Notes under the pieces: generated by a model
What the model was told of the DNA's origin: nothing
The model's input: only the letters and a program-made list of their open reading frames with translations
The model's database searches: none
Assembly (NCBI RefSeq): GCF_019145495.1
Contig: NZ_JAHSTU010000009.1
Span: 1-64,000, forward strand
Length of the DNA stretch: 64,000 nt
Reading direction: 5' to 3'
Source: Pseudomonas azerbaijanoccidentalis
GTDB lineage: Bacteria; Pseudomonadota; Gammaproteobacteria; Pseudomonadales; Pseudomonadaceae
Shown here: positions 59,394 through 64,000 of the stretch, piece by piece
How the letters are laid out: each line of letters opens with the position of its first letter
Numbering within the stretch: position 1 is the stretch's first letter
Made by a program: the position numbers and the translations under genes

Positions 59394-59537
59394 ACTTTTT
59401 AAAGTCCTTTAAAATCAAGGCTTTAAGATTTTGTAAGGTTTTTCGTCTCAGGCTAAACCCTACAATTTGTTTCCGTGTTACTCGAATCCGCCCACGTTTC
59501 AGTGTTAGCGGTAACACCCGGACACATCCCCCCTCAC

Positions 59538-60437
59538 TTATTGCGCACGGCGAGCTTTGGCCACGCGGGAACCTGTCGGGCGGCCCAATACGTCGCAAAT
59601 CTGCTGGCCCGCCAAAATCAGTGCGTCCAGGTCGATTCCGGTTTCGATACCCAGGCCGTTGAGCAGGTAAACCACGTCTTCCGTGGCGACGTTACCGCTG
59701 GCGCCCTTGGCGTAAGGGCAACCGCCGAGACCGGCAATAGAGCTGTCGAACACCGAAATGCCCTCCAGCAGGCTGGCATAGATGTTGGCCATGGCCTGGC
59801 CGTAGGTGTCGTGGAAATGCCCGGCCAGTTTTTCTCGCGGCACGTCAGCCGAGACCACTTCGAACATCTTGCGCGTTGCGCCAGCGGTGCCGGTGCCGAT
59901 GGTGTCGCCCAGCGAAACTTCATAGCAGCCCATGGCATAGAGCTCGCGGGCGACCCGTGCGACCTGCTCCGGCGCGACGTGGCCTTCATAAGGGCAGCCC
60001 AGCACGCAGGACACGTAACCGCGCACGCTCACGCCGTGTTGCTTGGCTGCGTCCATGATCGGTACGAAACGCTCCAGGCTTTCGCTGATCGAGCAATTGA
60101 TGTTGCGCTGGGAAAAGGCTTCGGAGGCTGCTGCAAATACCGCGACTTCTTTTACGCCGCTGGCCAGGGCGTCTTCAAAACCGCGCAGGTTGGGGGCGAG
60201 GGCGCCGTAGGTGACGCCCGGTTTGCGCTGGATCTGCGCGAACACCTCGGCGGAACCGGCCATTTGCGGCACCCACTTGGGCGAAACGAAACTGCCGACT
60301 TCTATATAGCCCAGGCCTGCAGCGGTGAGTGCGTCGACCAGTTGCACCTTGTCGGTAACACTGATGGGTTGGGCTTCGTTTTGCAGGCCGTCGCGGGGGC
60401 CGACTTCGACAATGCGTACGTGGGTGGGGAGGGACAT
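59538..60437 (-). CDS. mvaB: Hydroxymethylglutaryl-CoA lyase
   Basis: 299 residues from the ATG at 60437 (upstream in-frame part is palindromic repeat). TIM-barrel lyase: VEVGPRDGLQNE, EVGSFVSPKWVPQMAGS and the catalytic-cysteine signature SIAGLGGCPYAKGASGN. It splits HMG-CoA into acetyl-CoA and acetoacetate, the last leucine-degradation step after liuABCD; also called liuE. Transcribed leftward toward crcY. Separated from liuR by a palindromic repeat. Confidence 0.95.
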   Translation of the reverse strand: MSLPTHVRIVEVGPRDGLQNEAQPISVTDKVQLVDALTAAGLGYIEVGSFVSPKWVPQMAGSAEVFAQIQRKPGVTYGALAPNLRGFEDALASGVKEVAVFAAASEAFSQRNINCSISESLERFVPIMDAAKQHGVSVRGYVSCVLGCPYEGHVAPEQVARVARELYAMGCYEVSLGDTIGTGTAGATRKMFEVVSADVPREKLAGHFHDTYGQAMANIYASLLEGISVFDSSIAGLGGCPYAKGASGNVATEDVVYLLNGLGIETGIDLDALILAGQQICDVLGRPTGSRVAKARRAQ

Positions 60438-60474
60438 GGGATTCACCTGAAGTAATGGGTGAGCGGTGATCAAT

Positions 60475-60564
60475 TGTGGGAGCGAGCCTGCTCGCGATGG
60501 CCGTAGCACATTCAATACTGAGGTCGACAGACCCGGCGCTATCGCGAGCAGGCTCGCTCCCACA
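60475..60564. repeat. Dispersed inverted repeat of the GGGAGCGAGCCTGCTCGCG family between liuR and mvaB
   Basis: TGTGGGAGCGAGCCTGCTCG and its complement at 60542-60564 pair across ~45 bp. Could attenuate read-through from liuR to mvaB. Confidence 0.82.
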
Positions 60565-60581
60565 GGGGGAGTTGTGTAGAT

Positions 60582-60983
60582 CTATTGAACCGATTCCTGG
60601 CTCTTAAGCGTCTGCTCCAGCGCCTGCACACATCGCTCTTCGGCCGTATCCAGCTCCAGTTTCATCTGTTCGATGTCCAGCAACTGCTGCTCCAACTGTT
60701 CCCGGCGTTCGCTGATTTTCGCCAGCATGCTGTGCAGTTGCTTGGTGTTACCGCTGGAGGGGTCATAGAGCTCGATCAGCTCGCGGCATTCGGCGAGGGA
60801 AAAACCGATGCGCTTGCCCCGCAGGATCAGCTTCAGGCTGACCTTGTCACGGGGGGAATAGATGCGTTCCTGACCGCGGCGCTCGGGGCTGAGCAAGCCT
60901 TGCTCTTCATAAAAGCGAATGGCGCGGGTGGTGATGTCGAGCTCGCGGGCGAGGTCGGAGATGCTGTAAGTCTGGCTGCTCAT
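60582..60983 (-). CDS. liuR: MerR-family regulator of leucine/isovalerate catabolism
   Basis: 133 residues from the ATG at 60983 (a GTG at 60995 adds four residues). MerR HTH: YSISDLARELDITTRAIRFYEEQGLLSPERRGQERIYSPRDKVSLKLILRGKRIGFSLAECRELIELYD, then a coiled-coil dimerisation helix ERREQLEQQLLDIEQMKLELDTAEER. Short effector tail. Regulates liu genes from TTGACGTTTACGTCAA-type sites seen before liuR and liuA. Confidence 0.92.
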   Translation of the reverse strand: MSSQTYSISDLARELDITTRAIRFYEEQGLLSPERRGQERIYSPRDKVSLKLILRGKRIGFSLAECRELIELYDPSSGNTKQLHSMLAKISERREQLEQQLLDIEQMKLELDTAEERCVQALEQTLKSQESVQ

Positions 60984-61025
60984 GGAAGCGCTCACGAAAG
61001 GTCATGGCGCTAAGCTAAAGGTAGG

Positions 61026-61041
61026 TTGACGTTTACGTCAA
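61026..61041. promoter_or_regulatory. LiuR-type operator upstream of liuR
   Basis: TTGACGT-TT-ACGTCAA, 7-bp arms, 42 bp upstream of the chosen liuR ATG; same motif family as the liuA sites, supporting autoregulation. Confidence 0.72.
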
Positions 61042-61047
61042 GCGGCG

Positions 61048-61125
61048 AAAAAGGATCACAGCCTGCGGCAGCTCCTACAGGAAAATACACATCCGTGTCG
61101 GAGCTGCCGCAGGCTGCGATCTTTT
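61048..61125. repeat. Dispersed inverted repeat between liuR and the LysR gene
   Basis: AAAGGATCACAGCCTGCGGC... and ...GCCGCAGGCTGCGATCTTTT pair with few mismatches around a short loop; likely terminator for the leftward LysR gene. Confidence 0.8.
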
Positions 61126-61133
61126 GAATGCCT

Positions 61134-62069
61134 TCACACCATTTTAGCGTCGAGCTTTTTCTCATGCGCCGTCACCTGCTGGCACAACTCGATCATCTGC
61201 TCGCGCATCCAGCGGTTGGCCGGGTCCTGGTCAGTGCTTTCGTGCCAGTAGAGGTGGGTTTCCACGGGCGGCACATCGTTGACCGGCAGATTGAACGCGT
61301 GCAAATCGTTACGACGGGCAAAACGTTCCGGCACCGTCATGACCATGTCGGTCTGTTGCATCACCTGTGAAGCCATCAGGTAGTGCTGGGAACGCAGGGC
61401 GATCTTGCGCTGGATGCCCATTTTGCCCAGCGCCAGGTCGACATAGCCCAAACCACTGCGACGGCTGGAGATATGGATGTGGGTCAGGCCCAGGTATTCG
61501 TCGAGGCTGAGCTTTTCCTTGCCCGCCAGTGGATGACCCTTGCGCATGGCGCAGACGTAGCGGTCTTCCATCAGTTTGACGTGACGCACCTGCGGGTCGG
61601 TGTTGAGCGGTGCATCCACGGCAAAATCGAGGCGACCGGCCGCCAGTTCCTTGGTGGTTTCGCGGCGTTTGGACAGGAAACTCTCGATGATCACCGTCGG
61701 CGCGAGGCGGCGCAGGCGCTGGAACAGCGGCGGCAGGATCACCGCTTCGGTGAGGTCGGTCATGCTGATGCGGTAGGTTTTGTTCGCCTGTTGCGGGTTG
61801 AAAATGCGGCTTTCCTGCACGGAAATGCGCAGCAGCGAGAGCGCATTGCGCACCGGGCCGATGATGTTCTGCGCCATCGGCGTGGGCACCATGCCTTGGG
61901 CAGTGCGCACGAACAGCGGGTCGTTGAAGGTCTCGCGCAACCGGGCCAGAGCGTTCGACACCGCCGGCTGGGTAATGCCCACAATCTGCCCGGCACGGGT
62001 CAGGTTGGCCTCGGTATAGATCGCGTCGAAGACGATGAAAAGGTTGAGATCGACCTTGCTCAGATTCAT
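61134..62069 (-). CDS. LysR-family regulator divergent from acyl-CoA dehydrogenase
   Basis: 311 residues. HTH DLNLFIVFDAIYTEANLTRAGQIVGITQPAVSNALARLRETFNDPLFVRTAQGMVPTPMA, resembling the NahR/NodD/LeuO branch. C-terminal domain ADA...RHVKLMEDRYVCAMRKGHPLAGKEKLSLDEYL. Faces the dehydrogenase at 62234 across 164 bp and likely controls it. Inducer unknown. Confidence 0.9.
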   Translation of the reverse strand: MNLSKVDLNLFIVFDAIYTEANLTRAGQIVGITQPAVSNALARLRETFNDPLFVRTAQGMVPTPMAQNIIGPVRNALSLLRISVQESRIFNPQQANKTYRISMTDLTEAVILPPLFQRLRRLAPTVIIESFLSKRRETTKELAAGRLDFAVDAPLNTDPQVRHVKLMEDRYVCAMRKGHPLAGKEKLSLDEYLGLTHIHISSRRSGLGYVDLALGKMGIQRKIALRSQHYLMASQVMQQTDMVMTVPERFARRNDLHAFNLPVNDVPPVETHLYWHESTDQDPANRWMREQMIELCQQVTAHEKKLDAKMV

Positions 62070-62233
62070 TACGCGGCTCTCTTATTGTGTGGACGGACTG
62101 ACCTTGAAGATCAGCCGATCATATATCGGTGATGAATGTTTATACACGCCGAGAATAGGCTAGGTAAATTATCAACGCTGTTCTAGCATCGATACATGAC
62201 CTAAACAACCTCCCCCAAGAAGGTATCTCGCTC

Positions 62234-63463
62234 ATGGATTTCGCTTATTCGCCCAAGGTTCAGGAACTGCGTGAGCGCGTAACAGCGTTCATGGACACCT
62301 ACGTCTATCCCGCCGAAGCCGTGTTTGAGCGCCAGGTCGCCGAAGGTGATCGCTGGCAGCCGACGGCGATCATGGAAGAACTCAAACTCAAGGCCAAGGC
62401 TGAAGGGCTGTGGAATTTGTTTCTGCCTGAGTCGGAGCTCGGCGCTGGCCTGACCAACCTCGAATACGCGCCATTGGCGGAAATCATGGGTCGTTCGCTG
62501 CTGGGGCCGGAGCCGTTCAACTGCTCGGCGCCGGACACCGGCAACATGGAAGTGTTGGTGCGCTATGCCAACGAAGAGCAAAAACAGCGCTGGCTCGAAC
62601 CGCTGCTACGCGGCGAAATCCGCTCGGCATTCGCCATGACCGAACCGGACGTTGCGTCCTCCGACGCCACCAACATGGCCGCCCGTGCCGTGCGTGATGG
62701 CGACCAGTGGGTGATCAACGGTAAAAAATGGTGGACGTCAGGTGCGTGCGACCCGCGCTGCAAAATCCTGATCTTCATGGGCCTGAGCAATCCCGATGCG
62801 CCGCGCCATGCCCAGCACTCGATGATCCTGGTGCCGGTGGATGCCCCCGGCGTGAAGATCGTGCGCCCGCTGCCGGTGTTCGGTTACGACGATGCGCCTC
62901 ACGGGCACGCCGAAGTGCATTTCGAAAACGTGCGGGTGCCGTATGAAAATGTCCTGTTGGGTGAAGGACGCGGCTTTGAAATCGCTCAAGGTCGCCTTGG
63001 CCCTGGCCGAATTCACCACTGCATGCGTTCGATCGGCATGGCCGAGCGCGCGCTGGAACTGATGTGCAAACGCTCGGTGAACCGCACCGCGTTCGGCAAG
63101 CCATTGGCACGCCTGGGCGGCAACATCGACAAGATCGCCGACTCGCGGATGGAAATCGACATGGCGCGCCTGCTGACATTGAAAGCGGCGTACATGATGG
63201 ACACCGTCGGTAACAAAGTGGCGAAAAGCGAAATCGCGCAAATCAAGGTCGTCGCGCCGAACGTTGCGCTGCGGGTGATCGACCGGGCGATCCAGATGCA
63301 TGGCGGGGCAGGGGTTTCCAATGATTTCCCGTTGGCCTACATGTATGCGATGCAGCGCACCCTGCGCCTGGCCGACGGCCCGGACGAAGTGCACCGCGCG
63401 GCGATCGGCAAGTTCGAGATCGGCAAGTATGTGCCGAAAGAGATGATGCGTAGCGGGCACTGA
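62234..63463 (+). CDS. Acyl-CoA dehydrogenase family protein
   Basis: 409 residues, AAGAAGG Shine-Dalgarno upstream. FAD/acyl motifs: AFAMTEPDVASSDATNMAARAVRDGDQWVINGKKWWTSGACDPRCKILIFMG, FENVRVPYENVLLGEGRGFEIAQGRLGPGRIHHCMRSIGMAERAL and ending IQMHGGAGVSNDFPLAYMYAMQRTLRLADGPDEVHRAAIGKFE, typical of the ~400-residue ACAD10/11-like and CaiA-like branch. Oxidises an acyl-CoA ester with ETF as acceptor. Under LysR control (61134). Confidence 0.9.
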   Translation: MDFAYSPKVQELRERVTAFMDTYVYPAEAVFERQVAEGDRWQPTAIMEELKLKAKAEGLWNLFLPESELGAGLTNLEYAPLAEIMGRSLLGPEPFNCSAPDTGNMEVLVRYANEEQKQRWLEPLLRGEIRSAFAMTEPDVASSDATNMAARAVRDGDQWVINGKKWWTSGACDPRCKILIFMGLSNPDAPRHAQHSMILVPVDAPGVKIVRPLPVFGYDDAPHGHAEVHFENVRVPYENVLLGEGRGFEIAQGRLGPGRIHHCMRSIGMAERALELMCKRSVNRTAFGKPLARLGGNIDKIADSRMEIDMARLLTLKAAYMMDTVGNKVAKSEIAQIKVVAPNVALRVIDRAIQMHGGAGVSNDFPLAYMYAMQRTLRLADGPDEVHRAAIGKFEIGKYVPKEMMRSGH

Positions 63464-63470
63464 CCCAGCA

Positions 63471-63547
63471 AAAAAGATCGCAGCCTTCGGCAGCTCCTAC
63501 AGGTTATGCACGCACCTGTAGGAGCTGCCGAAGGCTGCGATCTTTTT
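63471..63547. repeat. Dispersed inverted repeat with 34-bp perfect arms
   Basis: AAAAAGATCGCAGCCTTCGG... and ...CCGAAGGCTGCGATCTTTTT enclose a 9-bp loop, between convergent genes ending at 63463 and 63547. Also contains the last base of the OmpA-type stop codon on the minus strand. Confidence 0.9.
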
Positions 63548-64000
63548 CAATACACCCAAACCTCAACCCGCCGATTCTTGATCCGCCCCTCATCCGCGCT
63601 ATTGGCCGCCACCGGCATCTCGGCGCCAAAGCCGCGAATCTCGCGCAACACCACGCCGCTTTTCACCAGCTCCCGCCTTACCGCCATGGCCCGCAGTTTC
63701 GACAACAGATCGGCGCGCGCCGGGTCGTCCTTGGCATCGCCAAATCCTACGAGTGTTACCTGCCGATCAGTCTTGTCGTGCTGCTCTATATAGTCGAGTA
63801 CCCGGGACAGGTCCTGGCGCGCCTTGCTGTCAAGGTTGGCGCTGCCCTCGTCGAAGCGAAAATTCACCGACAGCCGCTGGGCGTGGCGACTGAGTGCCTG
63901 ATAACCCTCGGGCATCAAGGCATTCGGTGTCACGGCCATGGCCTGTACGGTCTGGGCGATAAAACCATTGGCGGCGACAATCGCCTGGCCTTTGCGACTT
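63547..64000 (-). CDS. Substrate-binding/OmpA-like fusion protein, C-terminal part (runs off window)
   Basis: The frame is open to the right window edge, so the N-terminus lies outside. The C-terminal ~105 residues are an OmpA-like peptidoglycan-binding domain: LSVNFRFDEGSANLDSKARQDLSRVLDYIEQ, VTLVGFGDAKDDPARADLLSKLRAMAVRRELVKSG, IRGFGAEMPVAANSADEGRIKNRRVEVWVY. Before it, GQAIVAANGFIAQTVQ resembles the end of a PstS-type phosphate-binding module. Such PstS-OmpA fusions exist in pseudomonads; whether it binds phosphate cannot be told here. Confidence 0.8.
   Translation of the reverse strand, partial: SRKGQAIVAANGFIAQTVQAMAVTPNALMPEGYQALSRHAQRLSVNFRFDEGSANLDSKARQDLSRVLDYIEQHDKTDRQVTLVGFGDAKDDPARADLLSKLRAMAVRRELVKSGVVLREIRGFGAEMPVAANSADEGRIKNRRVEVWVY

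Larger units (their letters stand above)
58518..59537. other. 1-kb region after the acyl-CoA synthetase: repeats plus CrcY-type sRNA
   Basis: Left part is the triplication. Right part (58994-59368 on the minus strand) reads as an A-rich sRNA with its promoter at 59378-59393. 59400-59537 holds the likely activator sites; no protein gene is supported here. Confidence 0.75.

Noticed and set aside
59275..59598. Minus-strand small protein rich in Lys/Arg
   Set aside because: It covers the crcY promoter and A-rich 5' part; the lysine codons come from the A-rich sRNA motifs.

Overview
The window is a chromosomal segment of a fluorescens-group Pseudomonas. This rests on gene content: liu leucine-catabolism genes, a prrF-type iron sRNA, a CrcY-type sRNA next to the HMG-CoA lyase gene, a PrtR-like repressor, and many dispersed palindromes built on GTAGGAGCTGCCG / GGGAGCGAGCCTGCTCGCG. 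I see no transposase, integrase, tRNA, rRNA or CRISPR array.

Layout. 1-2.8 kb: end of etfA, an IclR regulator, a GlcG/HbpS-family protein overlapping an MFS exporter. 2.8-5.2 kb: TetR regulator, a strong palindromic operator, a VOC protein and a zinc-less MDR oxidoreductase. 5.2-6.9 kb: a gene graveyard with remnants of an Old Yellow Enzyme gene and of pobA. 6.9-11.3 kb: fadH, a PLP-dependent deaminase/desulfhydrase, cytochrome b561 and an acidic unknown protein. 11.3-18.3 kb: phosphonate island (phnX, phnW, two LysR regulators, an OPA-type transporter, a DAO-type flavoenzyme). 18.3-23.3 kb: a shortened VgrG-like protein, a YebC-family protein, a leucine-rich-repeat protein kinase and zapE. 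23.6-30.2 kb: a complete Csu-type chaperone-usher pilus operon. 30.7-38.5 kb: an HcnABC-like three-subunit flavin dehydrogenase with a PotFGHI-like ABC transporter and an IclR regulator. 38.5-41.6 kb: an ECF sigma/anti-sigma pair facing a membrane-anchored catalase-like peroxidase and a cytochrome b561. Both arms carry the same promoter elements with the same spacing. 41.8-44.3 kb: a lower-GC metzincin-like lipoprotein and an M14 carboxypeptidase. 44.6-49.5 kb: GntR regulator, polar amino-acid ABC transporter and a gamma-glutamyltransferase without signal peptide, behind a sigma-54 type promoter. 49.5-51 kb: prrF-type sRNA, a DUF6124-type protein and a PrtR-like S24 repressor whose catalytic Ser is Ala. 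51-61 kb: leucine/isovalerate catabolism (liuDCBA, divergent acyl-CoA synthetase, mvaB, liuR) enclosing a perfect-period 178-bp tandem triplication and a CrcY-like sRNA with a sigma-54 promoter. 61-64 kb: LysR regulator, acyl-CoA dehydrogenase, and the C-terminus of a substrate-binding/OmpA fusion.

How it works together: most modules are catabolic (phosphonate, branched-chain amino acid, fatty acid, gamma-glutamyl and amine compounds), each with its own local regulator. They are tied to global control by the two sRNAs: CrcY relieves catabolite repression and PrrF represses iron-using genes. The least conventional items are the 178-bp triplication that copies the end of a coding gene together with the CrcY terminator, the mirror-image ECF promoters, the Ser-to-Ala repressor, the LRR-kinase and the phosphonate-associated flavoenzyme. 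All functional names come from reading translated motifs; no database search was run.
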